Positions 1-9,085 of a stretch of DNA of 64,000 bases are shown here, piece by piece (position 1 is the first letter of the stretch; each line of letters begins with the position of its first letter). Source of the stretch: Gammaproteobacteria bacterium. GTDB taxonomy: Bacteria; Pseudomonadota; Gammaproteobacteria; Pseudomonadales; Ketobacteraceae. Both the position numbers and the translations under genes were made by a program. The notes beneath the pieces were generated by a model. It worked only from the letters and a program-made list of their open reading frames with translations, ran no database searches and had not been told where the DNA came from. The stretch is taken from the NCBI GenBank assembly GCA_013178375.1, contig JABLXQ010000014.1:1-64000 (forward strand), written 5' to 3'.

Positions 1-284
1 TCCATTGCGGTTCTCCGTTACGTGTGCTTGGCGGCTCACGCTTCGGAGTTTCCGCGATGGACTCCAGGATATGTCAAACGTTTGCTGTCTCCCCGGCAGA
101 GCCGGGGGATTTCCCGCTACGGGTTAAAAATGGTGCGTTTTTGTTTGTTTTCTCTTTGGTTGTCCCCGATTTATCCTTCCTGTACAAAAAACTCCCGCCT
201 TGCTTTCGAATTTGTCGATTTCACTGACTATCCTGAAATTTGAATGGGTTCTGATTACACCGTCTTCGAAGTGGATTTTCTGAC
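1..284. other. Left-edge non-coding stretch with GC-rich hairpin
   Basis: No convincing gene lies here. A perfect hairpin (7-bp arms CCCCGGC/GCCGGGG, 3-nt loop) sits at 91-107, but no T-run follows directly, so it is not a clear intrinsic terminator. On the minus strand an ATG at 5-3 is preceded by CGGAG at a good Shine-Dalgarno distance, so a leftward gene may begin at the window edge, but only five bases of it are visible. The hairpin plus a leftward start resembles the flank of a REP-associated transposase gene or another small mobile element. That is inference only. Confidence 0.35.
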
Positions 285-2450
285 ATGCCTTTGAAAAGCG
301 CGAACATGCAGCGTCTGCCGCAGGAACGGCATTGGCTGAAATGGTGGGGACCGGTCGGCAAGATCAGCATGCGCTGGTCGTACTGGCTGAACCAGCACCG
401 GGTCGACGATGTTGAAAAAACCTTTGAAGGTATCGTACAGACCCGCCGTCAGTTGCTGATGCAATGGGCCGAGCAGCAGTGGGCTTATCTGCACAGTCTG
501 GCACGGGATGTGGAAAAGAACTGGCCCAATCTGTCTGGGGAATTTCTGGGGACTGCCTGCACGCTGCACAAGGAAGCGTCGGAAATTTTCATCATCGATA
601 CGCAATACCGGGTGCTGCATTCCAGCGCAGCTGCCCATCAGGGACAGCGTGACCTGAACGCGCAGGCGTGCGCCGCCGGTATGCGCGAACCCTTCCTGCA
701 CGGACCCTATCCTGATCCGCTGACGCGCACCCTGGGCGCCACCACGTCCAGCTTTCATGACGACATGACGCTGATGTTCTTCCACCCGTTGCGGGTAAAT
801 GGGGCTGTCGTGGGCTGCCTGCGCGTGCGCATTCCCAATGATGTGATGAGCGATATAATCCAGCGCGAAGCGGGCCATGTGTATCACGATTCCGGCGACA
901 ATTATTTATTCATGGTGGAATCGAAATTCGATCCGTCGATTCAGCCCGGTGTGGCGCTGTCGCGTTCGCGCTTCGAAGACAATGCCTTTACCCACGGTGA
1001 CAATCTGAAGCAGGGTGTGCGCACGGATTTCGGCACTGTGAGCGTGCGGGAACGAACGGAACTGGAATTGCGTTTTACCGATCCCGCTACCAAAGACCTG
1101 CATCCTGGCGTGCGGGAAACCATTCGCAATCGTCATCATGTTTTCGTCTGTTATCCTGGCTATCCCGATTACCGTCATGTACCGGTGATCGGTGCCGGCC
1201 TGACCTTCAACATGCCGGGTTCGATGGATACCTGGGGCCTGCTGTGCGAAGGCGATCTGGAGGAAGTGTATCGCGAGCGCAGTATTGATTTGACGTTGCT
1301 GACGCGACTGGCGCTGCTGGGTGGGTTCGGGTTTGCCGTGGCGGAATATGGCAAGCACCTGTTGAATGTGATGGGCGATGCTGCGCTGCTGGTGAATGCA
1401 GGCACTGGCGCGCTGATCCTGCTGGCGTTCTGGCTGTTCGGATTGCGGCCTCTGCGGCGGCGGCTGCAGCGGCTGGAGAATTTCTTCCTGGACATCGCGG
1501 AAGCTGGCAGTTCGTTGCAGACACGCATCGACGTGGCTACGTTTCCCAAGGATGAAACCGGACAGCTGGCGCTCTGGATCAACAGTTTTGTCGACAAGCT
1601 GGATGACACGGTGAAGCAGGTACTGGCGACGGCAACGGCGCTGACCTCGGCGTCCAACACGTTGCAGGCGAGTTCGGAAATCGTCAGTCGCTCGGCACTG
1701 GAACAGCACGAGATCGCGCAGGCGGCCCAGCACATCATGCAAAACATCACCACTACTATCCTGGACGTGGCGGATCATTCCACTGAAACGGAAAAAGCGT
1801 CCCGCGAGGCGCATGAGATTTCAGAAAAGGGCGGTGATGTGGTAACGCACGCGGCCAATGGCATGGCCGGAGTGGCGCAATCGGTGCGCGAGTCGACTGA
1901 TATTATCCGTACGCTGAGCCAGTGTGCGGACGAGATCGATGGCATTTCGAATACCATCAAGGAAATTGCCGAGCAAACCAATTTGTTGGCGCTGAATGCT
2001 GCGATCGAAGCGGCCCGTGCCGGTGAACAGGGCAGAGGCTTTGCCGTGGTCGCCGATGAAGTACGCAATCTTTCACGTCGCACCACCCAGGCTACCCACG
2101 AAATCGCGCGCACCATTTCCACCATCCAGTCGGAGACCGGCAAGGCGGTGAAGTCGATGGAGATGTGTGACGATCTGGCGCAGCAGGGTGTGCTGCGGGC
2201 GGACGAGGCCAGCAATGCGCTGAAACACATTCATACCGGTGCGTTGTCGACCCTGGAGCGGGTGCAGACGGTAACCGAAGCCGTGTTCGCACAGAAAGAA
2301 TTGGCGAATCAGGTGAATGATCAGGTACGGGCAATGACGGTGAATGCGTCCAGCAGTCATGAGGCAGTGCGCGATACGATCAGCACCGTGAACACGCTGG
2401 GGCAGCTGGTGCTGGCTCTGCAATCGGCGGCGAATAAATTCAGAAGCTGA
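285..2450 (+). CDS. Methyl-accepting chemotaxis protein with cytoplasmic N-terminal sensor
   Basis: Chemoreceptor of 721 residues. The C-terminal half is a standard methyl-accepting signalling domain (about residues 430-721), with the hairpin tip around residue 564 reading [20 protein letters not shown]; this part would contact CheW and CheA. The N-terminal 335 residues form a putative ligand-sensing region with no hydrophobic segment before it. The only membrane-spanning stretches are a pair at about 335-388, followed by a HAMP-like linker. Seen from sequence, both sensor and output should therefore be cytoplasmic, joined by a membrane hairpin. The ligand cannot be predicted. It stands alone, with no che genes adjacent, and converges with the minus-strand gene ending at 2499. 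The start at 285 has only a weak ribosome-binding site. Confidence 0.9.
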   Translation: MPLKSANMQRLPQERHWLKWWGPVGKISMRWSYWLNQHRVDDVEKTFEGIVQTRRQLLMQWAEQQWAYLHSLARDVEKNWPNLSGEFLGTACTLHKEASEIFIIDTQYRVLHSSAAAHQGQRDLNAQACAAGMREPFLHGPYPDPLTRTLGATTSSFHDDMTLMFFHPLRVNGAVVGCLRVRIPNDVMSDIIQREAGHVYHDSGDNYLFMVESKFDPSIQPGVALSRSRFEDNAFTHGDNLKQGVRTDFGTVSVRERTELELRFTDPATKDLHPGVRETIRNRHHVFVCYPGYPDYRHVPVIGAGLTFNMPGSMDTWGLLCEGDLEEVYRERSIDLTLLTRLALLGGFGFAVAEYGKHLLNVMGDAALLVNAGTGALILLAFWLFGLRPLRRRLQRLENFFLDIAEAGSSLQTRIDVATFPKDETGQLALWINSFVDKLDDTVKQVLATATALTSASNTLQASSEIVSRSALEQHEIAQAAQHIMQNITTTILDVADHSTETEKASREAHEISEKGGDVVTHAANGMAGVAQSVRESTDIIRTLSQCADEIDGISNTIKEIAEQTNLLALNAAIEAARAGEQGRGFAVVADEVRNLSRRTTQATHEIARTISTIQSETGKAVKSMEMCDDLAQQGVLRADEASNALKHIHTGALSTLERVQTVTEAVFAQKELANQVNDQVRAMTVNASSSHEAVRDTISTVNTLGQLVLALQSAANKFRS

Positions 2451-2498
2451 CTGGAAAATAATCTCCGGCGCTGGGTGATCCTGCAATTCAGGAAAGGC

Positions 2499-2942
2499 TT
2501 ATGCGTTCTCCGCCCGCACCTTCAGCGCCTCCGCCATCGCATTGAACCCGCCTTCGATATCCGATTTGAACAGCGCCATCACCAGCGGCGTCAGCAGGCC
2601 GGAAAACGCATCCCAGGTTTGATAAGTGCAACGCCGGTCATCCAGGGCTGTCAGCACTTGGTCCCGCTGTGCGCACAGGATGAATCGTGCACCCATTTTC
2701 ATCCCCCAGGCCAGCCGCTCTGGCTTTTGCACGATGCGGACCTGTTCTTTCTGCGACACTTCGCCGCGTTTTTTGAATCGTACGTACAGATCCACCGGAT
2801 CGCCAATGGCCAGCGTCGTCTCCACGCGATAGGTGAACGGATTCCACTGCGGATACTGTTTCAGATTGGTCAGAATGTCCCAAACCTGTTCGCGCGGCGC
2901 GTTGATTTCCACCACGCGGGAATAAATCGTGTGCTCAAACAT
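2499..2942 (-). CDS. SRPBCC (START/polyketide-cyclase-like) family protein
   Basis: A protein of 147 residues with the typical opening of the SRPBCC fold: I-NAPREQVWDIL followed by LKQYPQWNPF, where the helix-grip cavity begins. Members bind hydrophobic ligands; some act as cyclases or aromatases, many have no known role. I place the start at 2942, where ATG overlaps the stop of the upstream dehydrogenase (ATGTTTGA) and AAGGAAG lies at proper distance. A start at 2969 would add nine residues and overlap more. It is the last gene of the cysC-sulfotransferase operon, so its ligand may be the substrate or product of that pathway. That link is inference. Confidence 0.8.
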   Translation of the reverse strand: MFEHTIYSRVVEINAPREQVWDILTNLKQYPQWNPFTYRVETTLAIGDPVDLYVRFKKRGEVSQKEQVRIVQKPERLAWGMKMGARFILCAQRDQVLTALDDRRCTYQTWDAFSGLLTPLVMALFKSDIEGGFNAMAEALKVRAENA

Positions 2943-3957
2943 GAGTGACTTCCTTGCGCGCACTGGCACCCTGTTCCGGGTGGAGGGATTGCACCCAGGT
3001 TTCCGTTTCCTGCCACAGGCGTCTGGCGGCGGCCAGATCGTCCAGTTGTTCGCTGCAGTCGGCGGGCGCGCAACGTTCGTAGTAGATCCCGCCTTTCAGG
3101 TCAGGTGCGGTGGCGCAGTGAATCTGCGTCTGCGCGCCCTGTTCCGGTGTCAGCAGTACCAGTGCTTCCAGTGGCGAGAACCATTGCCGCAACATTCGCA
3201 GCAAGGGGCGGGTAGCCAGACCCTTGTCGGAAATATTGGTGTGGATGGAACCGGGATGCAGCGCGAATCCCTGCAGGTTGCACTCCGCAAAGCGGCGCTG
3301 GATTTCAAATGCCGCGTGGACTAGGCCCAGCTTGGATTGACCGTAGGCGGTCCAGGAATGGAATGGCTGGATCGGCGCGAACAATCCGCCATTGGTGCCT
3401 TTGGTGTGCAGGTGCGAGGCGACGTTGACGATGCGCGCATCGCCGGTCATTGTCCCCGTGCTTTTCAGTAGCGGCAGTAACAGGTGCGTCAGGTGCAGGG
3501 TGCCCAGATAGTTGGTGCGCCAGTGAATTTCAAATCCGTCCGCCGTCAGTTGCGGCTGCTTCCAGCTGCCTGCCAGATCCAGGTGTATGCCGGCGTTGTT
3601 GACCAGAACATCCAGCTGCGAACCGTGTTTTTTCTGATACCAGCGCACAAACTGTAGTACTGAATCTGCAGCGGCCAGATCCAGTGAATGTGCATCGATA
3701 TCGGCGCTTTTTCCCTGTTGATGCAGGTAGCGGCGTAAATGGTCGGCGGTCGCATTTGAATTGCTGCGAGTGGTGATAATCACACACGCACCCCAGTTTG
3801 CCAGTGTCAGTGCGGTTTCAAACCCGATGGAGCCGGGCGAGGCACCGGTGACAATGATTTTTTTACCGCGCAGATTCACCTCTGATGCCATGGGGCTGGC
3901 GCCAAACAGACGGCGGCGCAGGTGACCGAGCATGGTGGGGAAATCCTTCATCGACAT
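2935..3957 (-). CDS. Short-chain dehydrogenase/reductase (second of pair)
   Basis: NAD(P)-dependent oxidoreductase of the SDR superfamily, 340 residues from the chosen start. Visible signatures are the dinucleotide-binding TGASPGSIG near the N-terminus (one residue longer than the common TGxxxGIG), NNAGIH, the catalytic serine region NVASHLH and the YGQSK active-site motif. It resembles the retinol-dehydrogenase/WW-domain-oxidoreductase-like SDRs. The long open frame reaches 4089, but that part overlaps the preceding dehydrogenase gene; the ATG at 3957 fits better, leaving a 31-bp gap. It is the fifth gene of the minus-strand operon. The substrate is unknown; a steroid, retinoid-like or long-chain alcohol is plausible given the family. 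Confidence 0.85.
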   Translation of the reverse strand: MSMKDFPTMLGHLRRRLFGASPMASEVNLRGKKIIVTGASPGSIGFETALTLANWGACVIITTRSNSNATADHLRRYLHQQGKSADIDAHSLDLAAADSVLQFVRWYQKKHGSQLDVLVNNAGIHLDLAGSWKQPQLTADGFEIHWRTNYLGTLHLTHLLLPLLKSTGTMTGDARIVNVASHLHTKGTNGGLFAPIQPFHSWTAYGQSKLGLVHAAFEIQRRFAECNLQGFALHPGSIHTNISDKGLATRPLLRMLRQWFSPLEALVLLTPEQGAQTQIHCATAPDLKGGIYYERCAPADCSEQLDDLAAARRLWQETETWVQSLHPEQGASARKEVTHV

Positions 3958-3988
3958 GGTCCGACTCTCTTCTACCGATGGCTGTGAT

Positions 3989-5017
3989 TCACGCGGGCTC
4001 TGTTGTCCGCGCAGGTTCGGTGTAGGGTTGTAACAACGCAGCGCTCTTTTCCCACAGTTGTTTTCCGTTGCCAGCATCGCGCGCGTCACTGGACATGGAT
4101 TTTTCCCGCATCATGTGCAGATAGACGCCGCTGCGCTGACCCATATTGTTGGCGCAGGCCAGATACACAACCGGTTCCGCCGCTTTTTCCGGCGAGCGGA
4201 ACAGCAGTTTCATGATCGGCCACAAAATGGGTTTGATAAACGCCGGCGACTCACGCGCAATGTTCGACGCGATGGGGCCGGGGCAGAGGGCGTGAATTGC
4301 CACATTCACCTGCTTGCCCGGATTCACCCGGCGCGACAGTTCCGTGGCAAACGTACACAGGTGCAGTTTGCTCATGGAATAGTGCTTCATTCCGTCTTTC
4401 ATGCCGTAATCGACGAATTCGCCAAAATGGTTGAAGTCGATGGGGTCGGACGACTGGTGCGCTTCCGATGCCACGAACACCACCCGGGGCGGACGCTGCG
4501 GATTGGGGCGGATGACACCGTCGGCCAGCCAGCGCTGCAGCAGCAAGCGGTTTGCCAGGAAATGCACGCTGAACATCAGTTCGAAACCCTGAGGCGAGCG
4601 CCGCGCATTCAGCGGCATCAGGCCGGCATTCAGAATGGTAATGTCGAGAATGACACCGCGATCGCGCAACTGGTCGCACAGGCGGTTGGCGGATTCCAGA
4701 TCGCTCAGATCCACCGTCATCAATTCGACGGCATGGTTGCCGCTGGCCTGTTTGATTTCTTCCACCACAGAATCGTGGCCTGCGCGGCACGCCAGAATCA
4801 GTTTCGCGCCCCGTTGTGCCATCTGGATGGCAACAGCCTTGCCAAGCCCGCTGCTGGCACCGGTGATCAGGCAGGTCTTGCCATCGACGCGCACGGTGGG
4901 TTCGAGGGGAGGAAGTACGCCCTTGTTGCTGAAGCGATCGTAGATCGCAGTGGTGACGGCGGTGACGATGTTTTTGTGGCCTACTGCATTGGGGCCGGAA
5001 TCATTCTTCGGGTTCAT
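3989..5017 (-). CDS. Short-chain dehydrogenase/reductase (first of pair)
   Basis: SDR-family oxidoreductase of 342 residues. It has the cofactor motif TGASSGLG, NAG(L), a serine in VFVASEAH and the YSMSK catalytic pair; it probably oxidises or reduces an alcohol/ketone using NAD(P)(H). The start at 5017 is favoured over 5038 because AGGA lies 8 nt upstream and the longer version would overlap the sulfotransferase stop. The gene lies 13 bp after the sulfotransferase and 31 bp before the second SDR, so the two SDRs are co-transcribed with it. They are diverged from each other, not recent duplicates. One could create or expose the hydroxyl that is sulfated, but no substrate can be read from sequence. 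Confidence 0.88.
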   Translation of the reverse strand: MNPKNDSGPNAVGHKNIVTAVTTAIYDRFSNKGVLPPLEPTVRVDGKTCLITGASSGLGKAVAIQMAQRGAKLILACRAGHDSVVEEIKQASGNHAVELMTVDLSDLESANRLCDQLRDRGVILDITILNAGLMPLNARRSPQGFELMFSVHFLANRLLLQRWLADGVIRPNPQRPPRVVFVASEAHQSSDPIDFNHFGEFVDYGMKDGMKHYSMSKLHLCTFATELSRRVNPGKQVNVAIHALCPGPIASNIARESPAFIKPILWPIMKLLFRSPEKAAEPVVYLACANNMGQRSGVYLHMMREKSMSSDARDAGNGKQLWEKSAALLQPYTEPARTTEPA

Positions 5018-5030
5018 GTTGCGCGTCCTG

Positions 5031-6290
5031 TTATTCAAAGGGAATGCTGTAGCGTTCCCGGTAAAAGCCGTACTGCTTCTCGATGTCTTCTTTGGTCAAA
5101 TCGAAATCCTTCAGATCGTAGCGATGCTTGCCATAGCGGTTCTGCACATTGCGTTCGCTGGTGGCCTGGGCTGCGCGCGCCACGTTGGCGTCGAAAGGAA
5201 TACCGGCCTGCTGGTAGATCCGTGCCACCTGGGCGATGGGATCCTGCAGCAGCTCGTAATAGGACACATCGACAAAGCGCGCTGGATCGGCTGTGGCGCG
5301 GACATCGATCGAACGCTGCATCAGGCGGTTCACTTTGCGCAGCCAGTGCCGGGCGACGTTTCTGGCATCGACGTCATCGCTGAATACGCCACGGCCGTGC
5401 GCCACCATGCTGCAAAACGATCCAGTGGTTTTTTGCGGATCGCGGTGGGTCTGCACGATGGTCGCTTCGGGAAACACCTTGAGAATGGTGTCGAGATGTT
5501 CCATGTGGTGCGGGGTTTTCAGAACCCAGTTTTGTGCGGGGCGTTGCCACTGCAGGATTTTCAGCAGCACACGCAGGTATTCATAGGCGCGGGTATGATC
5601 CTGTTGCTCCAGCCAGTGCGCGTAGCTGGGCACATTCAGCGTGGCTTCCGGCGACTGGCTCATGAAACACAGATCCAGCAACAGAATGTCTTCTTCCGGT
5701 GCGTCGTGTTCCACCGGGTGAATGGCGAAAAACTCAGGCGCCAGATAGGCCAGACCTTTTTCGGCCATGCGTGCCTGGGCGATGCGCCCCTCCGGATGCC
5801 CCGGCTTTTCCTTCGGTAATGGCAGCGGGTTCAGTGCTTCCCATGCCAGCAGTGCGCGCATGTTGGGATCAGCCGCCAGCAGGCGGTGCAGGGTAGTGGT
5901 GCCAGTGCGCTGCAGGCCCGCAATGATGATGATCTTGCCCAGCTTGATGTCGTGGATTTCAGCATGATTGCGCAGCAATTCCCTTACCCGCAGACGGGTG
6001 GCGAGCGCGCCTTCGAGCCGGCTTTTCTGGATCAGCTTTCCCAGTGGAGTGAGCTTCGCTTCCTGGTTGATGGAATCCACCAGGTGCGTCAGTGGTTCCA
6101 CAAACCATTCATCGCCAAAATTTTTCAGGCCGGTTTTGCGTCGCGCGGCATTCATCAGATCCGCAACATTCAGGTCCGACAGCAGGCCCATTCGCTCCGC
6201 CACACGGCCTGCGCGATTGAACAGGGCAATCGGCAAAGGTCGGTAGGGTTTGTCATAGTGATTAGAGGTCTCGAGCGCTTTCTTTTTCAT
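5031..6290 (-). CDS. PAPS-dependent sulfotransferase family protein
   Basis: Protein of 419 residues of the sulfotransferase superfamily (Sulfotransfer_3 type). The 5'-phosphosulfate loop is GLQRTGTTTLHRLL at about residues 123-136, and the 3'-phosphate region appears in VQTHRDPQKTTGSF with its arginine and serine. Such enzymes transfer sulfuryl from PAPS to a hydroxyl or amine. No signal peptide or membrane segment is evident, so it is probably cytosolic. Its ATG lies inside the end of the DUF1214 gene (29-bp overlap), a sign of translational coupling. The APS kinase at the head of the same operon would supply PAPS, which strongly supports the assignment. The acceptor is unknown. Confidence 0.9.
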   Translation of the reverse strand: MKKKALETSNHYDKPYRPLPIALFNRAGRVAERMGLLSDLNVADLMNAARRKTGLKNFGDEWFVEPLTHLVDSINQEAKLTPLGKLIQKSRLEGALATRLRVRELLRNHAEIHDIKLGKIIIIAGLQRTGTTTLHRLLAADPNMRALLAWEALNPLPLPKEKPGHPEGRIAQARMAEKGLAYLAPEFFAIHPVEHDAPEEDILLLDLCFMSQSPEATLNVPSYAHWLEQQDHTRAYEYLRVLLKILQWQRPAQNWVLKTPHHMEHLDTILKVFPEATIVQTHRDPQKTTGSFCSMVAHGRGVFSDDVDARNVARHWLRKVNRLMQRSIDVRATADPARFVDVSYYELLQDPIAQVARIYQQAGIPFDANVARAAQATSERNVQNRYGKHRYDLKDFDLTKEDIEKQYGFYRERYSIPFE

Positions 6291-7518
6291 GCTGAGTCTT
6301 GCCTTGTGAAACGGTTGATTGTTGCTGTGGGTTGATGCGCGCGATCTGGGACCACTTCACCACGCGGGTTTGCGGTTGCGGCGCGTCGTCTGGCGATTGA
6401 AGTTTGATCCAGCGGAAACACATGGTGCCGCTTTCGTGTCCCGCAGTGCTGAGCCAGTTGGGCAAGCCTGGATCGTGGTGGGCAATGATGATTTTCACTG
6501 CGCCGTTTTTTTCATACCGTGCCAGATGCTTGTTGGTGTGGATCTGGAAATTCACGTAGTCCAGGGATTCCATCCAGTAATTGTTGAGCTGGAAATTCCA
6601 GTGCTCGCATACCGGTGGTGTGACTTCGATCAGTAGCGCTTCGTCTGGCGCCAGTGCCCAGTGGCTGTGGTAATACCGGATGTTGGGATCGCCACCCGCA
6701 GCCGTGGATACGGCGGGATCGAACAGCGGCAGCTGGTTGCTGTGACGCTGGAAATCCCGCGCCCATTTGGCAAACAGCAGCGCCGCACCGGCCACCAGCG
6801 TGCTGGCGGATTTCAGGCCGTCGTCCACCTGTTTGGGAGTGAGTGGAGTAGGGACGGCATCGCCGCCCACGCGCTCGATGATCAGGTCGGCGGGAACTTC
6901 CCGCGTCCGGTCCAGAAAGGTTTGCCGCACGATCAGGCAGCCGGTCTGCGGTTGCATGGGCAGCCAGTTTTTTGCGTGCGGCTTGCAACTGACATGTACC
7001 AGGAAACTGCCGTCCGCTTCCAGTTCGATGGCGGAGCTTTCCAGGTAACCGGAAGGTGGCAAACCGCCGCCCTGGCCGTAATGGCCGATCTGCGTGCCGA
7101 AACCCAGATATTTCACCGTGTTGCGCTGGCCGCGAATCACATAGTCGTATTCGCCACTGATGCAGGCAGTCTGATAAAAGTTGTCGGGATTGTCGGCGCC
7201 CATTTTTACGGTTTCATGCACGACGCGATGCAGTACCGGTGCGCGCGGGTCGGCGTGTTCCAGAAACGCCATCAGTCCGGCGCGGGCGAGGCGGGTGAGG
7301 TAGCGATAGCCTTCCGCCTGATTGAATGGATCGCGCGGCGCACCGGGAAAATTCAGCGCAGCGCCGGCGGCTTTCAGGGTGTCACAGAATTCGTCCCAGG
7401 ACTGGCCGCTGACGATGCGTTGCGCTGCCACGTCCTGTTCGGTTTTGCCGCGCAGTTGTAGCCACCATAGTGAAAGGCGGCGGAAGGCGGCCAGCAGGCG
7501 GATCAGTACCTTTCTCAT
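6262..7518 (-). CDS. DUF1214 domain-containing protein
   Basis: Protein of 418 residues recognised as DUF1214-like by its C-terminal half, where a beta-rich region contains YYHSHWALAPDEALLIEVTP and a following NYWMESLDY stretch. The N-terminus has a short basic, partly hydrophobic helix (MRKVLIRLLAAFRRLSLWW), too charged to be a clean signal peptide. The biochemical role of DUF1214 is not established. It starts 10 bp after cysC and overlaps the sulfotransferase by 29 bp, so it is firmly within the operon. DUF1214 genes are, as far as I recall, often found beside sulfotransferase or SDR genes in marine gammaproteobacteria and actinobacteria; I cannot verify that here. Confidence 0.75.
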   Translation of the reverse strand: MRKVLIRLLAAFRRLSLWWLQLRGKTEQDVAAQRIVSGQSWDEFCDTLKAAGAALNFPGAPRDPFNQAEGYRYLTRLARAGLMAFLEHADPRAPVLHRVVHETVKMGADNPDNFYQTACISGEYDYVIRGQRNTVKYLGFGTQIGHYGQGGGLPPSGYLESSAIELEADGSFLVHVSCKPHAKNWLPMQPQTGCLIVRQTFLDRTREVPADLIIERVGGDAVPTPLTPKQVDDGLKSASTLVAGAALLFAKWARDFQRHSNQLPLFDPAVSTAAGGDPNIRYYHSHWALAPDEALLIEVTPPVCEHWNFQLNNYWMESLDYVNFQIHTNKHLARYEKNGAVKIIIAHHDPGLPNWLSTAGHESGTMCFRWIKLQSPDDAPQPQTRVVKWSQIARINPQQQSTVSQGKTQHEKESARDL

Positions 7519-7528
7519 ATGGACAGTC

Positions 7529-8149
7529 TCATGCCGGCAGCGCTTCCTGTGCGAGGATGCCGCGTTCCTGCAGCGTGGTCAGAATGGTGTCGATTTCGTC
7601 ATCCAGTGTCTGCAGATGGGAGCGCAGGTGGATGTCGGGCTGGTGTGGCGCTTCATAGGGATCGTCGATGCCGGTGAAGTTTTTGATCTCGCCGGCGCGG
7701 GCTTTTTTATACAGGCCCTTGGGATCGCGCCGTTCCGCTTCTGACAGCGTGCAATCCACGAAAATTTCCAGAAACGGCAAGTCGGCCTCTTCATGCAGTT
7801 GACGCACCAGTGCGCGGTCGGCGCTGTAGGGGCTGATGAAGCTCGACAGCACGATGACGCCCGCATCGGCGAACAGTTTCGATACCTCGCCAACGCGGCG
7901 GATGTTTTCGGTGCGGTCGGCGGCGGAAAAACCCAGGTTGCGATTGATGCCGAGGCGGATGTTGTCGCCGTCGAGCCGGTAACTGAGTTTGCCCTGGCGG
8001 GCGAGGGCGGATTCCAGGGCGACGGCAATGGTGCTCTTGCCGCTGCCGGACAAACCGGTGAACCAGAGGGTGGCGCCGCCGTGGCCCAGCATTCGGGTGC
8101 GGTCGGCGCGGGAAATCAGGCCGGAATGCCAGTGCAGGTTGGTGGTCAT
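7529..8149 (-). CDS. cysC: Adenylylsulfate (APS) kinase
   Basis: Phosphorylates APS at the 3' position to give PAPS, using ATP. The 206-residue protein has the P-loop GLSGSGKST near residue 37, followed by the family pattern [17 protein letters not shown], and later FISPY and [23 protein letters not shown]. The length is that of stand-alone CysC with no fused sulfurylase. GGAGGA sits 8 nt before the ATG. It is the first gene of a six-gene minus-strand operon with a sulfotransferase, so it most likely feeds PAPS to that enzyme, not to assimilatory sulfate reduction. cysD and cysN are absent from the window. An inverted repeat 22 bp upstream of the start could be an operator. Confidence 0.95.
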   Translation of the reverse strand: MTTNLHWHSGLISRADRTRMLGHGGATLWFTGLSGSGKSTIAVALESALARQGKLSYRLDGDNIRLGINRNLGFSAADRTENIRRVGEVSKLFADAGVIVLSSFISPYSADRALVRQLHEEADLPFLEIFVDCTLSEAERRDPKGLYKKARAGEIKNFTGIDDPYEAPHQPDIHLRSHLQTLDDEIDTILTTLQERGILAQEALPA

Positions 8150-8170
8150 GGGCGGGTTCCTCCGATTTAG

Positions 8171-8186
8171 CCTATCGATTATTAGG
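8171..8186. promoter_or_regulatory. Candidate TetR-family operator, cysC-proximal
   Basis: Imperfect inverted repeat CCTATCGATTATTAGG lying 22 bp before the cysC start codon. Read in one orientation it shares 11 of 16 positions with the reverse complement of the second repeat at 8257-8272, including the whole half-site CCTATCGA. A repressor bound here would block cysC-operon expression. Assigning it to the adjacent TetR-like protein is inference. Confidence 0.5.
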
Positions 8187-8258
8187 TTGTTTTGGTGAAT
8201 CTATCCAATGAAAAGGCATTATGCAAGTCAATTGCAAAATAAATGCACGTTGTTTTGA

Positions 8259-8272
8259 CTATCGGTCGATAG
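8259..8272. promoter_or_regulatory. Candidate TetR-family operator, regulator-proximal
   Basis: Perfect inverted repeat CTATCG-GT-CGATAG. A TTGACT sequence at 8255-8260 overlaps its left arm, as expected if binding occludes a -35 element, but no well-spaced -10 follows it (TAGAAT at 8283 is 22 bp away). It lies 77 bp before the TetR-like start and may serve autoregulation. Confidence 0.55.
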
Positions 8273-8349
8273 GTGTGTGGGCTAGAATGTGGGTACGGCG
8301 CAACGTCGCGCCAAAGTCGGGACAAGGTAGCGATCAATGTGGGGTGAAA

Positions 8350-9000
8350 ATGGGGGCGAAGATGAGCAGTGCTAACCGGCGCAGCCGGGCCACCGAGACG
8401 GGCGGAGTGGATTCCACCCGGCAGCGTATTCTGGACGCGGCCGAAGAGCTGTTTGCCACCCAGACGTTCGCCGCCACATCGTTGCGGGAAATTGCGGCCC
8501 GGGTGGGCATTCGCGAGCCCAGCATTTATGCGCACTATGCGGGCAAGGATGCCATTTATGGCGAGGTGATTGACCGCGCGCTGCTGCCGTTCATGGCGGA
8601 GCTCGAAAGCTGGAGCCAGTCCGAACTCACATTGCGCGAGTTGTTCGATATTCCCCGCAAACTGCTGTATCTGCATGAACAGCACCCGTTTCGGGCGCAG
8701 ATCCTGCATCGGGAATTCTGTAATCCGCCGGAACGCATCAGCCCAAAGATACTGGTCTGGTTGGAGCAGTTCGCAGCGAAATCCGCAGTGTTCATGAGCC
8801 ACCTGCCGGAAAACCGCATGACCCGCCCGGACCGTCACAAGGTGATCATCAACATCATCGCCCTGACCAACATGACGCTGGGATTTTTCTCGAGCGTGGG
8901 TATGCAGCAGCGCCTGTTGGGGGATGCCTATGACCGCGATGCGCTCTTCGCCGAGCATCTGAAGCTGATGTCCAAGCTCTTCAAAAGTCTTCTGATTTGA
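8350..9000 (+). CDS. TetR/AcrR-family transcriptional regulator
   Basis: Regulator of 216 residues. The N-terminal helix-turn-helix is typical: TRQRILDAAEELFATQTFAATSL-type helix, then REIAARVGIREPSIYAHYAGKD (quoted in parts). The C-terminal half should bind a small ligand and dimerise. The start at 8350 is preceded by GGGGTG; a second ATG at 8362 is possible, while the open frame extends to 8221 without a usable start. The gene diverges from the cysC-sulfotransferase operon across about 200 bp holding two related inverted repeats. It therefore probably represses that operon and itself, with an inducer related to the pathway. The long C-terminal pattern resembles regulators of lipid or steroid metabolism, but this is weak. 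Confidence 0.9.
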   Translation: MGAKMSSANRRSRATETGGVDSTRQRILDAAEELFATQTFAATSLREIAARVGIREPSIYAHYAGKDAIYGEVIDRALLPFMAELESWSQSELTLRELFDIPRKLLYLHEQHPFRAQILHREFCNPPERISPKILVWLEQFAAKSAVFMSHLPENRMTRPDRHKVIINIIALTNMTLGFFSSVGMQQRLLGDAYDRDALFAEHLKLMSKLFKSLLI

Positions 9001-9085
9001 CCCTGCTGCGACAGCTTTGAGATTTTGACCCAGACGCGTTCCTCTTCTATACCTTATTAAATAGTAAAAAGAAGGGGAGTTCCTC

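Noticed and set aside
91-107. Hairpin as an intrinsic terminator or riboswitch
   Set aside because: No T-run follows, and the sequence does not fit known riboswitch cores such as the c-di-GMP class.
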